64,000 bases of DNA from Butyricicoccus pullicaecorum (GCA_018366035.1 JAGZIW010000001.1:62001-126000); one strand, 5' to 3'. Positions 42,881 to 51,567 are shown, counted from the first letter of the stretch. Numbers and translations are program-made. The notes: generated by a model not told the origin, from the letters alone.

Positions 42881-43560
42881 GAATGGATCGCCTCATCTCT
42901 TATAATATGACCATCGTCCAGTGTGATAATACGGTCAGCTTGCAGTGCAATTTTTTCATCGTGGGTGATAAGGAGAATGGTTTGTCCATAGCGCTGATTG
43001 GATAATTTGAGAAGGGATATGGTTTCCTCAGAGTTTTTTCGATCCAGATTTCCGGTTGGTTCATCGGCAAGCAAAATTGCAGGGCGATAGATGAGTGCGC
43101 GGCCAATGGCGGCACGCTGCTGCTGACCACCAGATAACTCACTGGGCAGATGATTTAAGCGATTTTCCAAACCCAGAGTGGACACGATTTCTCGAAAGCG
43201 TTCAGGTTCCGGCTTGCGGCCGTCCAAAAGCATGGGGAGGAGAATATTTTTTTCGACATTGAGAGTAGGGATCAGGTTGTAAAATTGGTAGATGAGTCCT
43301 ACCTTGCGGCGGCGAAAAATAGCAAGCTGTTCCTCGCTCAGTGTAGAAAGCTCCGTATCCTCGATATAGATATGTCCATCACTTGGACGGTCTACACCGC
43401 CAAGAAGATGCAAAAGTGTAGATTTACCAGAGCCGGAGCTGCCAACAATAGCGACAAACTCCCCTTTGTTTACAGACAGATGGATATGGTCGAGCGCAAT
43501 GACTGCATTTTCACCAGAGCCATAGGTTTTTGTTAAATTTTCACAGCGTAAAATTTCCAT
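42877..43560 (-). CDS. ABC transporter ATP-binding protein (LolD/MacB type)
   Basis: This 227-residue ATPase powers the adjacent FtsX-type permease. Walker A is GSSGSGKSTL near residue 40, the Q-loop is IYQFYNLIPTL, the signature LSGGQQQRAAIGRAL near 142, and Walker B LLADEPTGNLD near 163 with the H-loop LLITHD. The GGAGG ribosome site stands close before the ATG. Upstream lie three GACAA repeats that could bind a response regulator. Confidence 0.95.
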   Translation of the reverse strand: MEILRCENLTKTYGSGENAVIALDHIHLSVNKGEFVAIVGSSGSGKSTLLHLLGGVDRPSDGHIYIEDTELSTLSEEQLAIFRRRKVGLIYQFYNLIPTLNVEKNILLPMLLDGRKPEPERFREIVSTLGLENRLNHLPSELSGGQQQRAAIGRALIYRPAILLADEPTGNLDRKNSEETISLLKLSNQRYGQTILLITHDEKIALQADRIITLDDGHIIRDEAIHS

Positions 43561-43595
43561 AGCAGATAGCCTCCTTTGGTATCCTTAGGATAACA

Positions 43596-43620
43596 GACAA
43601 AGCTGACAATTCGGTGACAA
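43596..43620. repeat. Three direct GACAA repeats upstream of the ABC operon
   Basis: GACAA occurs at 43596, 43605 and 43616 (spacing 9 and 11 bp), roughly one helix turn apart, as in sites for OmpR-type regulators. The motif is short and could be chance. Confidence 0.3.
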
Positions 43621-43636
43621 AGGCAATCTTTTTTGC

Positions 43637-43670
43637 AAAAAAAATAAACCAGTACAAGCTGGCTTATTTT
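43637..43670 (-). terminator. Terminator after the small membrane protein gene
   Basis: On the minus strand AAAATAAGCCAG pairs (one mismatch) with CTGGTTTATTTT and runs into eight T residues. Confidence 0.75.
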
Positions 43671-44017
43671 CGATATACATATAAAATCTTGTTGCCTTGT
43701 GTTTGCTTTTCAATGAACTTTTGGGTACACATATAGGGAAGGAGAGAATCCAAAAATTCTTTGGGATCCGTGACTCCAATGCGTTTTGAGGAAAATGGCT
43801 GACATGCAGTAAGATCTTTTACGACGGATTCAAGTTCCTTGCGCGTCATGGGGCCGTGCTTTTTGAGCTGCTTGCGGATACGTGTAATACCCTTTGCGCA
43901 TAGCATGGCAGATAGATCCTTGCTTTGGTTTTGAGAGCGCCAGAGCCCCCAAGCATAAATAATTGCAGTTGCAGCTGCAAACAGAAGAACATAGGGAATA
44001 TACTGAAAAATATTCAT
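43664..44017 (-). CDS. Small membrane-anchored protein, partner of PqqD-like protein
   Basis: This 117-residue protein has one N-terminal membrane helix (about residues 7-25). A basic cytoplasmic part follows that looks like a winged-helix fold (ITRIRKQLKKHGPMTRKELES, then an ending with KQTQGNKILYVYRK). I do not recognise a named family. It overlaps the PqqD-like gene by 4 bases, so the two are co-translated and probably act together. Confidence 0.75.
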   Translation of the reverse strand: MNIFQYIPYVLLFAAATAIIYAWGLWRSQNQSKDLSAMLCAKGITRIRKQLKKHGPMTRKELESVVKDLTACQPFSSKRIGVTDPKEFLDSLLPYMCTQKFIEKQTQGNKILYVYRK

Positions 44018-44373
44018 GCTTTCTGTGACTCTCCTTTCCAGAAAATCAGACGATGATCGCGCATGATCTCTAAAAACTGAATAAGGCGGGTCATTCCATT
44101 TTGCGGATTGTCAAAGTGAGACTGAAATGCCTGTGAAATGGCAAAGACATTTTTTTCGCCATCGATTTGCTGCCAGATAAAGCTGCCATATTCATCGAGC
44201 TTGATTTCGCTGACGCGGGGGCGATGGAAGAAACGCTGGGCAATACGATTATAAAATCCAGTCCATTCGACCAGAACCGTTACCGTGCCTGTATCATCTG
44301 TTTGAAACTCGAAGTCTGGATTATGTACGGGAATAAAGTCAAGATAATTTTCAGATTCCTTTTTTTTGCGCAT
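44014..44373 (-). CDS. PqqD-like protein
   Basis: This 119-residue protein resembles the PqqD family, small winged-helix proteins that bind ribosomal peptide precursors and hand them to modifying enzymes. The clostridial version of the pattern is visible: ENYLDFIPVHN, NRIAQRFFHRPRVSEIKLDE, GSFIWQQIDGEKNVFAI and a C-terminal helix. No radical SAM enzyme or precursor peptide lies nearby, so a peptide-modifying role is uncertain. ATG 44373 is supported by GAAAGGAG; the longer frame has no ribosome site. Confidence 0.8.
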   Translation of the reverse strand: MRKKKESENYLDFIPVHNPDFEFQTDDTGTVTVLVEWTGFYNRIAQRFFHRPRVSEIKLDEYGSFIWQQIDGEKNVFAISQAFQSHFDNPQNGMTRLIQFLEIMRDHRLIFWKGESQKA

Positions 44374-44402
44374 GATGCGGCTCCTTTCGTGGGAATCGAG
44401 TG

Positions 44403-44441
44403 AAAAAGATGCAGCCAACCCATTGGTGGGCGGGCTGCATC
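44403..44441 (-). terminator. Terminator after the OPT transporter gene
   Basis: Minus-strand GATGCAGCC pairs with GGCTGCATC around an inner CCCACC/GGGTT structure, followed by TTTTT. Confidence 0.85.
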
Positions 44442-44475
44442 AAACGAATGCTGTATCTCAGAGTTGGATCATAAA

Positions 44476-46371
44476 TTATTTGTCGTTTTTCTTCTGCGGC
44501 TTGAGGCATACCCATACAAGCGAGCCAAGCAGAGCAAGGAAAGCGATGAGAGAGCCGATCTGACCGATGGAGAAAATTTCAGAGATATTGATGATTTCGT
44601 CCCAATGGATTACGGCAAAGACTGCCAAAATAACGCCCATGAGACCCTCACCTGCAATCAAACCAGAGGTATACAGGATACCACGTTCAATAGATTCCTT
44701 CTTCTCAGACTCAGAACCCTTACGGCGTTCCATGATAAAGCGAACGATACCACCGCACATGATACCTGCATTCAGGCTGAATGGCAGATACATACCAACT
44801 GCAAATGGCATAACTGGGATTTTTACGATTTCGATGACGATTGCCACACAAACACCAGTCAAGATCAATGCCCATGGCAGCTGTGCATTCATGATACCTT
44901 CCACGAGCATTTTCATCATGGTACCCTGTGGAGCAGGGATCTTATCTGTGCCGTAACCCCATGCACGGTCAAGCAGATACAGAACACCACCGATTGCACA
45001 AGCGGATACAACAACACCAATCATTTCGCCGATCTGCTGCTTCTTTGGAGTCGCGCCTAAGATAAAGCCTGTTTTGAGGTCCTGAGAGCAGTCGCCTGCA
45101 ATTGCTGCAATGATACAGATGATACCACCAATAGAAATTGCACCAACCATGCCCTGTGTACCAACAACACCAGTGGACTTGAGAGCCAGTGTTGCAATAA
45201 TCAGTGTTGCAATTGCCATACCGGAAACAGGGTTGTTGGAGGAACCAACAAGACCAACCATACGGGACGAAACCGTTGCAAAGAAGAAACCGAATACAAC
45301 AACGATGACAGCACCAAGTGGTGTTACTGGGAATGCCGGAAGCAGCCAGATCGCGATTGCAATGACAACAACCATCGCAAGCAGCATTGGCATGGGCAGA
45401 TCCTGTTCAGTACGCAGTGTGCTGCCGGCGTGATTCTTGTTCATACTCGACATAGCCTGCTTAAAGGTACGACCAATCAGCGGGATATTTTTGATGAGGC
45501 TGATGATACCGCCAGCAGCAACCGCGCCAGCGCCGATGTATTTAATATAAGTACCCCAGAGATCGCTGGGAGCCAGCTCGGAAATCGGTACTGAGCCGGG
45601 GAAAATGACTGCATCGCCGCCGAACAGTGCAATCATTGGCATCAGAACGAACCAGCTCAAAGTAGAACCGGCAAGCATATAGCTGGAAATCTTAGGACCA
45701 CAGATATAACCAACACCAGCCAGTGCAGGCAGAACCTGTACACCAATTGAAGAACCGGCATAGCTCTTGATGTCATACCCGACTTCACTTGGGAATACCA
45801 TCATACCGTCGGAAATGAACTTGTAGGCTGCTGCAACACCAAGACCAGCAAATACGGTGCCGGCCTTTGCGCCGCCCTGCTCACCAGCGAGCAGAACCTC
45901 GGCACATGCCTGTCCCTCGGGGAAGGGCAGAACACCGTGCTCCTCGACGATGAGAGCTTGACGCAGCGGAACCATGAAGGCAACGCCGAGCAGACCGCCG
46001 ACCAATGCAATAAGGAAGATGGTCAGAATGCTTGGTGAGTCAATAAGACCTTCCTTTGCCCACAGGAACAGGGCAGGCAGGGTAAAGATTGCACCAGCAG
46101 CAACAGACTCACCAGCAGAGCCGATGGTCTGTACCAGATTGTTTTCCAGAATGGAATCCTTGCGTAAAATCATGCGAATGATGCCCATGGAGATAACTGC
46201 AGCTGGAATCGATGCAGAAATCGTCATACCAACACGCAGACCGAGGTATGCGTTGGCAGCACCAAAGACAATCGCAAGAAGGATACCAATCAAGATCGAA
46301 GTCACCGTAAATTCCGGAACCACACGGTCAGCCGGAATATATGGCTTAAAATCATTCTTGTTGTTTGGCAT
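44476..46371 (-). CDS. OPT family oligopeptide transporter
   Basis: This 631-residue protein with about 15 membrane helices belongs to the OPT family, proton-driven importers of small peptides or metal chelates. The start VVPEFTVTSILIGILLAIVF and AYLGLRVGMTISASIPAAVI is characteristic, as are FPEGQACAEVL near residue 150 and GGDAVIFPG near 250. The gene precedes pepD in opposite transcription order but on the same strand (pepD lies upstream), so peptide import and hydrolysis are neighbours. A ribosome site AAAGGA and an own extended -10 promoter are present. Confidence 0.94.
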   Translation of the reverse strand: MPNNKNDFKPYIPADRVVPEFTVTSILIGILLAIVFGAANAYLGLRVGMTISASIPAAVISMGIIRMILRKDSILENNLVQTIGSAGESVAAGAIFTLPALFLWAKEGLIDSPSILTIFLIALVGGLLGVAFMVPLRQALIVEEHGVLPFPEGQACAEVLLAGEQGGAKAGTVFAGLGVAAAYKFISDGMMVFPSEVGYDIKSYAGSSIGVQVLPALAGVGYICGPKISSYMLAGSTLSWFVLMPMIALFGGDAVIFPGSVPISELAPSDLWGTYIKYIGAGAVAAGGIISLIKNIPLIGRTFKQAMSSMNKNHAGSTLRTEQDLPMPMLLAMVVVIAIAIWLLPAFPVTPLGAVIVVVFGFFFATVSSRMVGLVGSSNNPVSGMAIATLIIATLALKSTGVVGTQGMVGAISIGGIICIIAAIAGDCSQDLKTGFILGATPKKQQIGEMIGVVVSACAIGGVLYLLDRAWGYGTDKIPAPQGTMMKMLVEGIMNAQLPWALILTGVCVAIVIEIVKIPVMPFAVGMYLPFSLNAGIMCGGIVRFIMERRKGSESEKKESIERGILYTSGLIAGEGLMGVILAVFAVIHWDEIINISEIFSIGQIGSLIAFLALLGSLVWVCLKPQKKNDK

Positions 46372-46464
46372 GGGGGGTTTTCCTTTCTAAATTCCTCTTT
46401 TTGTCCCTCTGAGAGCGCAGCAAATGTTAATAAAATAACAACGCTGTGAATATATATTAAGACT

Positions 46465-46473
46465 ATTATAGCA
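46465..46473 (-). promoter_or_regulatory. Extended -10 promoter for the OPT transporter
   Basis: Minus-strand TGC joined to TATAAT (46465-46470); a weak TTCCAT stands 17 bp further upstream. The leader is about 90 bp. Confidence 0.55.
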
Positions 46474-46572
46474 GTTCAAATGCCCAAATGGAAGTTCTTT
46501 TCCGTATGATATCGCAGATTTATGCAGAATATATTGAATTTATACGATATTTCGTGTAAATCTGTGAAGAAC

Positions 46573-48024
46573 TTACTGGGAAAGACGGGAAAGTACATCT
46601 GTCAGCAGGGTGTAGAAGCGTGCGCAAGAGTCCAGAGGCAGATATTCATCAGGAGTATGGCAGCCACGGATCGTTGGACCAACGGCAATGGCATCAAGAC
46701 CAGACAGCGCGTCCGAGAACAGTCCACATTCAAGACCGGCATGAATTGCTTCAATTTTTAATGGTGCGCCAAACAGAGTTTCATAGCTCTCCATAAAGGT
46801 ATCCCGAATAGGGGATTGCTCTGCAAAACTCCAGCCCGGGTATTCGCCGGCGATCGTGCAAGTGAAACCAAAGGTTTCTGCAAGAAGGAAGAGACGATCC
46901 TTAGTATCCTCCTGCAAGGAAGCAACGGACGAGCGGGGAGCGAATACCAGAGATGCACTGGTGTCGTCAGTCTGCACAATGCCAAGATTCAGGGAGGTTA
47001 CAACAAAGCCATCTTGTTTGAGATTACGACGGCGTACACCATTTGGTGCCAGACAGATTGCGCTGACCAGAGCCTTTGCGTCTGCTTGGGACAAGACGGA
47101 GGCAGTGCCATCTTCCAATGTGACAGAACAGCAAAAATCAGGCTCGAAGGGACACAGTTCTGCGGAGAAATCCGCGGAAAGAGCGTTAGCGATGGAGCGT
47201 GCTTTGTCTGCCTCCTGATCGGATACGACCAAAATAGCAGAGGTCTCACGCGGGATCGCATTGTCCTTGGAGCCGCCTTTCAGACAGGCAAGCTGTGCTC
47301 CGGTTTCGTGCAGCAAGCGGTTGACCATTCGACCGAGCAGAATGATACCATTCTGGCGTTCCTTATCGATATCGATACCGGAGTGACCACCCAAAAGTCC
47401 AGAGATATTGATTTTCATCAGCTTACCACAAGCCTCATGACGTGTAATGGGGCGGTTCATGGAAAAGCGCATACCGCCTGCACAGCTGACCGTTGCAACG
47501 CCTTCGTCTTCAGAGTCGAGATTGATCATTGTGCGCGCTTCCAGCAGAGATTTGTCAAGACCGGTTGCGCCGCCCAAGCCAACCTCCTCCTGTGTGGTAA
47601 AGACACATTCGAGAGCAGGGTGCGCCAATGTATCATCATCTAGAATTGCCATCATGAGTGCAACAGCAATCCCGTTGTCTCCGCCAAGGGTTGTGCCATT
47701 TGCACGCAGTACACCATTTTCAACAATAAGGTCAAGACCATCTTTTTCAAAATCATGTGCAACACCTGCAAGCTTTTCGCAGACCATATCAATATGACCC
47801 TGAAGCATGACAGCGGGCTTGTTTTCCGCACCTGTGCTGGCAGGTTTTTTGATGATAACGTTATGCAGGTCGTCCTGATGGTACCATAGACCACGTGCTT
47901 TTGCGAACTCGACAAGGAAATCGCTCAATGCTTTCTCGTGATAGGAGCCGCGCGGAATGGCGCTGATATCCTCGAAAAAGCGGAATAAGGAAGCTGGCTC
48001 AAATCCAGTAATTTTGTAAGTCAT
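46573..48024 (-). CDS. pepD: Aminoacyl-histidine dipeptidase (M20 family, PepD)
   Basis: This 483-residue zinc peptidase hydrolyses dipeptides such as Xaa-His and other unspecific dipeptides in the cytoplasm. Metal-site motifs are LQGHIDMVCEK near residue 76, TTLGGDNGIAVA near 112, TTQEEVGLGGATG near 142 and INLDSEDEG near 165; a final HAGLECG motif lies near 433. A lid domain sits between residues about 190 and 380. It has its own promoter. Confidence 0.95.
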   Translation of the reverse strand: MTYKITGFEPASLFRFFEDISAIPRGSYHEKALSDFLVEFAKARGLWYHQDDLHNVIIKKPASTGAENKPAVMLQGHIDMVCEKLAGVAHDFEKDGLDLIVENGVLRANGTTLGGDNGIAVALMMAILDDDTLAHPALECVFTTQEEVGLGGATGLDKSLLEARTMINLDSEDEGVATVSCAGGMRFSMNRPITRHEACGKLMKINISGLLGGHSGIDIDKERQNGIILLGRMVNRLLHETGAQLACLKGGSKDNAIPRETSAILVVSDQEADKARSIANALSADFSAELCPFEPDFCCSVTLEDGTASVLSQADAKALVSAICLAPNGVRRRNLKQDGFVVTSLNLGIVQTDDTSASLVFAPRSSVASLQEDTKDRLFLLAETFGFTCTIAGEYPGWSFAEQSPIRDTFMESYETLFGAPLKIEAIHAGLECGLFSDALSGLDAIAVGPTIRGCHTPDEYLPLDSCARFYTLLTDVLSRLSQ

Positions 48025-48111
48025 GATATTACATTCCTTTGCGTTTATGATAAATTCAGATGAAAAGAAACTCTATAAATTTTATAGTTTCTTTACAAAT
48101 ACGATAGTACA

Positions 48112-48140
48112 ATTTTAGCACTTTCTTAAACTAAAATCAA
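48112..48140 (-). promoter_or_regulatory. Sigma-A-type promoter for pepD
   Basis: Minus-strand TTGATT (48135-48140), 17 bp, TAAAAT (48112-48117), with an additional TGC before the -10. An imperfect hairpin, AAAGAAAC...GTTTCTTT, lies in the leader at about 48064-48094. Confidence 0.65.
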
Positions 48141-48247
48141 TGTTGTTTTTTTGAAAAGCAATAATTTGTATCATTTTGCGTAAATATAGTCAGAGCACTG
48201 TGATTTCAGAAAGATATGTATGGGTGCACGGATAAGAGATATACATA

Positions 48248-48277
48248 GAAAAAGGAGCCAGAACAGGCTCCTTTTAG
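48248..48277 (-). terminator. Terminator after the rhodanese gene
   Basis: Minus-strand AAAAGGAGCC pairs with GGCTCCTTTT around a six-base loop, followed by T residues. Confidence 0.9.
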
Positions 48278-48280
48278 GGA

Positions 48281-48595
48281 TTATGGTTCAATTTCGTACG
48301 GCCATGATGCGATTCCGCCAAAATCATAGACGTTCGTATAACCGAGTTCTGTAAGAATATTGCAGGCCGTTGCAGAACGCATTCCGCTCAGACAGTACAC
48401 TAAAATGGTTGCGGATTGGTCTGGAAGGGCGTCTGCGGCTTGACGGCGCACAGCGCCAACGGGAAGATTGTACGCGTTTGGAATGTGTCCGGAACAAAAT
48501 TCCATGGGCTCTCGTACATCTAAAATGATAACAGACAAAGTATCTATCATTTCTTTTGCCTGCTGAGGAGAAATGGTCTGAAATGTTTCATGCAT
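48281..48595 (-). CDS. Single-domain rhodanese-like protein
   Basis: This 104-residue protein is a stand-alone rhodanese domain that carries sulfane sulfur on a cysteine. The N-terminal ILDVREPMEFCSGHIPNA and the active-site loop CLSGMRS in LVYCLSGMRSATA are complete. The six-residue loop fits a sulfurtransferase. ATG 48595 is chosen over 48628 because AAAGGAT lies between them. A strong own promoter is at 48692-48720. Confidence 0.9.
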   Translation of the reverse strand: MHETFQTISPQQAKEMIDTLSVIILDVREPMEFCSGHIPNAYNLPVGAVRRQAADALPDQSATILVYCLSGMRSATACNILTELGYTNVYDFGGIASWPYEIEP

Positions 48596-48691
48596 TGTAT
48601 TGATTATCCTTTCATGAGATATATGCAAATAAAGCGAAACAGTTTTCGATGAATTTTTTCAAAAGCTGTCAAAATGCTTTCTGTTACTTTG

Positions 48692-48720
48692 ATTATACAA
48701 CGGAAACTATACCATTTCAA
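48692..48720 (-). promoter_or_regulatory. Sigma-A-type promoter for the rhodanese gene
   Basis: Minus-strand TTGAAA (48715-48720), 17 bp, TATAAT (48692-48697); leader about 90 bp. Confidence 0.75.
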
Positions 48721-48745
48721 TCTAAATTATTTTGCAAGGGGGTCA

Positions 48746-49183
48746 TTATTTTAGTAAAAATAATATCAGTCCATAGATCACACTTGCGGAAATGCCATAT
48801 ACAAGAACCGGTCCGGCAATGGCAAAGAGCTTGGTGCCAATCCCCATGATATATCCTTCACTTTTGAATTCCATGGCAGGGGATACAATGGCATTGGCAA
48901 AGCCTGTGATGGGAACCAGTGTACCCGCGCCTGCGTGCTTGGCAATCTTATCGTAAAGCTTACAGCCTGTTAGTAAGGCGCCTAAAAAAACCATAGTGAT
49001 TGCAGTCGAGGCGGCAGTATCATTTTTATCCATGCCCTGAGAGGCGAAGAAATTGGAAACGACTTGTCCAATAGTACAAATCAGTCCACCGATTACAAAA
49101 GCCCAAATCATATCCATCAGCAGGTGGGAGGGCGGTGCTTTTTGTTCGAGCATTTTCGCATATTCGCTTTTTGTCAGCTTCAT
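48746..49183 (-). CDS. spoVAC: Stage V sporulation protein AC
   Basis: This 145-residue membrane protein is SpoVAC, part of the inner spore membrane channel that moves dipicolinic acid during sporulation and germination. The start LTKSEYAKMLEQKAPPSHL, the first helix AFVIGGLICTIGQV, the centre GAGTLVPITGFANAIVSPAMEFK and the end LFAIAGPVLVYGISASVIYG match the family. Four to five helices are visible. spoVAD and spoVAE are not adjacent, so this is a stand-alone copy. AGAGGATG precedes the ATG and a sigma-G-type promoter lies upstream. Confidence 0.92.
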   Translation of the reverse strand: MKLTKSEYAKMLEQKAPPSHLLMDMIWAFVIGGLICTIGQVVSNFFASQGMDKNDTAASTAITMVFLGALLTGCKLYDKIAKHAGAGTLVPITGFANAIVSPAMEFKSEGYIMGIGTKLFAIAGPVLVYGISASVIYGLILFLLK

Positions 49184-49212
49184 GCAAGTACATCCTCTCT
49201 GTGTTTTTTGGA

Positions 49213-49242
49213 TAGTATGGGTGAAAATTTTGAAAAATATTC
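49213..49242 (-). promoter_or_regulatory. Sigma-G-type promoter for spoVAC
   Basis: Minus-strand GAATA (49238-49242), an 18-bp spacer and CATACTA (49213-49219) match the Bacillus sigma-G consensus GHATR-N17/18-CATNHTA in every defined position. Confidence 0.7.
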
Positions 49243-49338
49243 TGACCTTATAAAAATATCTAAAATTGACTATTTCAAAGAGGTCAGATGGCTGGTAAAC
49301 TGAATTTAGAAAAAAGCATTTGAGGGAGGCACTTTGGA

Positions 49339-49920
49339 ATGACAGAAAATAAAATTACAACCTATGATATTGTGGCAATCGCAATTATGGCAGCATTTGT
49401 GTTTGTAGCAACTTATTTTTTCAAAATTGATTTGCCGGCATTGGGCGGTAAGGTCAGTGTGAAGCTGGGCAATGGCATCTGTATATTGGCAGCCATTTTG
49501 CTGGGAGGGTGGCGTGGTGCACTCGCCGCAGCAATTGGCTGTACCATGTTTGATTTGCTCGATCCGGTATTTGCACCAGAAGCGTGGATCACTTTTATTC
49601 GCTATTTTATTATGGCAGGTCTGTGTGGTGTGATTGCGCATTGGCGTGGTGCGCAGGGAAAACGATTCGGCCGTAATGTGGTAGCGGCGATTGTAGGTGC
49701 GTACAGCTATTCCTTTATGTATATCAGCAGTAAGGTCATTGGTCAAATGGTTTTGGGGGCGCCGTCGCTGCAAAATGCAGTTATTGCCTGCACAACGAAT
49801 ATCGCAGCATCGCTGATCAATGCAACTGCCGGCGTCATTGTCGCGCTTGCATTGGCGCCGATCCTGCGTCGGGCATTGGAACAGACCACGTTTGGCCAGC
49901 ATGTTTACAGACATTCTTAA
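49339..49920 (+). CDS. ECF transporter S component, ligand unknown
   Basis: This 193-residue protein has six membrane helices and the PF07155-like pattern of ECF S components: TTYDIVAIAIMAAFVFVATYF, VKLGNGICILAAILLGGWRG and AAIGCTMFDLLDP. The small-residue surface of helix 1 should bind the shared EcfT subunit encoded elsewhere. No riboswitch or metabolic neighbour reveals the ligand; riboflavin-related or other vitamins are possible. A GAGGGAGG site precedes the ATG, and a large palindromic terminator follows. Confidence 0.88.
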   Translation: MTENKITTYDIVAIAIMAAFVFVATYFFKIDLPALGGKVSVKLGNGICILAAILLGGWRGALAAAIGCTMFDLLDPVFAPEAWITFIRYFIMAGLCGVIAHWRGAQGKRFGRNVVAAIVGAYSYSFMYISSKVIGQMVLGAPSLQNAVIACTTNIAASLINATAGVIVALALAPILRRALEQTTFGQHVYRHS

Positions 49921-49964
49921 AAGATAGTATTTCGATATGGAAAATACAAAGATATCGCCCATTT

Positions 49965-50000
49965 ACACAAAAAGTCAGGCATATGCCTGACTTTTTGTGT
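49965..50000. terminator. Bidirectional terminator, 36-bp perfect palindrome
   Basis: 18-bp arms without spacer, centred on CATATG, with A5 and T5 runs in the arms; it separates two converging genes. Confidence 0.88.
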
Positions 50001-50004
50001 GTAA

Positions 50005-50817
50005 TCAAAAATCTGAGATAAAGTGTTCGCACATATCTGCAAAAGCACCCTCATGGGCTGCACAGCATATATAATCTGCATGTGCTTTTGCAGTATCTGT
50101 GGCATCGCCCGGGCAGGCAGATTTGCCAGCGGTATCGAGCAGCTGTACATCATTTTCGTTATCTCCAATGGCCAAGGTGCGTTTGGAGTCGATTCCCAAT
50201 TGTGCACATAAGGTTTTGAGTGCCTGCCCCTTGTGGACTCCGCGTGCATAACAGTCTACATAGTTATCATGGCTGCGGTGCCACTGATAGCGCGGATCCT
50301 CATCTGCCAGCAGGATTGGGAGTGCGCGTTCAACATCTTCGGGTTCCCCATTCATAACGATTTTGCTCATGGGCTTGTAAATAATGGTTTTTAGGTCTGG
50401 CGCTTCGATCAGCTCACAGGCGAGAACACGAGATTCGGTTTCGAGACGCGGGGTGCGGCGGGAGGTATAAAGTTTACTGTCCATAGGAAGTACGAAGGAG
50501 AGCCCCAGAGATACATAGCGGTCAAAGACTTCACACAATGTCTCGGTGGAAAGCATGCCGGAAAACTCATTTTTTTGAGCAGCAATATCATAAATACCAC
50601 CGCCGCCGGAATGAATAATATGAGAAAATACATCCCATAGCTTGAGACGATCCAGCGCGGGGGTGACAGCTTCTAATTCGCGTCCGGTTGCGATTGCACA
50701 GGGGATACCCAGCGCTTTGCATCTGATAAGTGCAGCGCGGTCGCGGTCGGTAACGTGCTCTCGGTCGTAGAACAGCGTACTGTCCAGATCGGTTACGATG
50801 AGGTCAAATTGGGACAT
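50005..50817 (-). CDS. HAD family hydrolase, Cof type
   Basis: This 270-residue sugar-phosphate-type phosphatase has motif I VTDLDSTLFYDR, motif II in AIATGRELEAV, motif III at HKGQALKTL and motif IV AIGDNENDVQLLDTAG, with a C2B cap between. Family members remove phosphate from sugars, nucleotides or vitamin B6; the substrate is unknown. ATG 50817 is preferred because an AGGAG lies upstream and abuts the earlier ATG at 50829. Confidence 0.92.
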   Translation of the reverse strand: MSQFDLIVTDLDSTLFYDREHVTDRDRAALIRCKALGIPCAIATGRELEAVTPALDRLKLWDVFSHIIHSGGGGIYDIAAQKNEFSGMLSTETLCEVFDRYVSLGLSFVLPMDSKLYTSRRTPRLETESRVLACELIEAPDLKTIIYKPMSKIVMNGEPEDVERALPILLADEDPRYQWHRSHDNYVDCYARGVHKGQALKTLCAQLGIDSKRTLAIGDNENDVQLLDTAGKSACPGDATDTAKAHADYICCAAHEGAFADMCEHFISDF

Positions 50818-50922
50818 TGGAACGTTCATCTCCTGAAAAATTTTCTTTTTCTCATGATACCGCGAAATAGGTGTATATGTCAATCTAAGGCGGAGAATTC
50901 AAATAGATTTTACAAAACTGCG

Positions 50923-50951
50923 TTGCATTTATGAGGGGATTCTGTTAAGAT
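50923..50951 (+). promoter_or_regulatory. Sigma-A-type promoter for the small membrane exporter
   Basis: TTGCAT (50923-50928), a 17-bp spacer and TAAGAT (50946-50951). Confidence 0.6.
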
Positions 50952-50988
50952 TTTATTATAAAGATATTACCTGAGGGAGGAGCAGAGT

Positions 50989-51471
50989 TTGGAAAGTTTA
51001 TTTACCTGGTTGGAGGCTGCGGGGAAGGAGACCGCGTTATTTCTGGTTTCCATGCTGCCGCTGGTCGAACTGCGCGGCGCTGTACCATTGGGGGTAGCCG
51101 CGGGAATGCCATGGTATGAAATCCTTCCCATTTGTTATCTTGGAAATTTGCTGCCAATTCCGTTTTTGTTATTATTTACAGAGCGTCTTTTGGATTGGCT
51201 GGCACGAATGCCCGGGATAAAGGGAGCTGCAAATTGGTATGCATCAAAGCTAAACAGTAAAAAAGAGCAAATCACCAAGTATGCAAAATGGGGATTGTTT
51301 CTCTTTGTGGCTGTGCCATTGCCGGGAACAGGGGCGTGGTCCGGTGCTATGATTGCTTCTATTTTGAAGATGCCTCCTGTTCGTGCATTTGTTTCGATTG
51401 CAGCGGGTGTTGTTGCTGCCGGACTGATTATGGCGATTGCCTCCTCGGGATTGTTCAGTTTGTTTGCATGA
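50989..51471 (+). CDS. Small multidrug export protein family (COG2426) membrane protein
   Basis: This 160-residue protein has about four membrane segments and matches the Sm_multidrug_ex family. It shows SMLPLVELRGAVPLGVAAGM near residue 22, YLGNLLPIPFLLLF near 50 and a GLFLFVAVPLPGTGAWSGAM stretch near 105. The name is historical and transport has not been shown for most members; the fold recalls the DedA group. The start codon is TTG, fixed by GGGAGGAG seven bases upstream. Confidence 0.88.
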   Translation: MESLFTWLEAAGKETALFLVSMLPLVELRGAVPLGVAAGMPWYEILPICYLGNLLPIPFLLLFTERLLDWLARMPGIKGAANWYASKLNSKKEQITKYAKWGLFLFVAVPLPGTGAWSGAMIASILKMPPVRAFVSIAAGVVAAGLIMAIASSGLFSLFA

Positions 51472-51543
51472 GTAATGCAAACAAACTTTGTAATTGTACA
51501 GTCGTTGTAATTCATATGAAAACCACAGTTTTCCATGACCTTG

Positions 51544-51567
51544 ACAGACCTTCGGGTCTGTTTTTTT
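51544..51567 (+). terminator. Terminator after the small exporter gene
   Basis: ACAGACC/GGTCTGT stem with a stable TTCG tetraloop followed by seven T residues. Confidence 0.92.

Noticed and set aside
49184..49338. Vitamin riboswitch before the ECF S component
   Set aside because: The short region is AT-rich and holds the sigma-G promoter of the divergent gene; no riboflavin, thiamine or cobalamin motif was recognisable.
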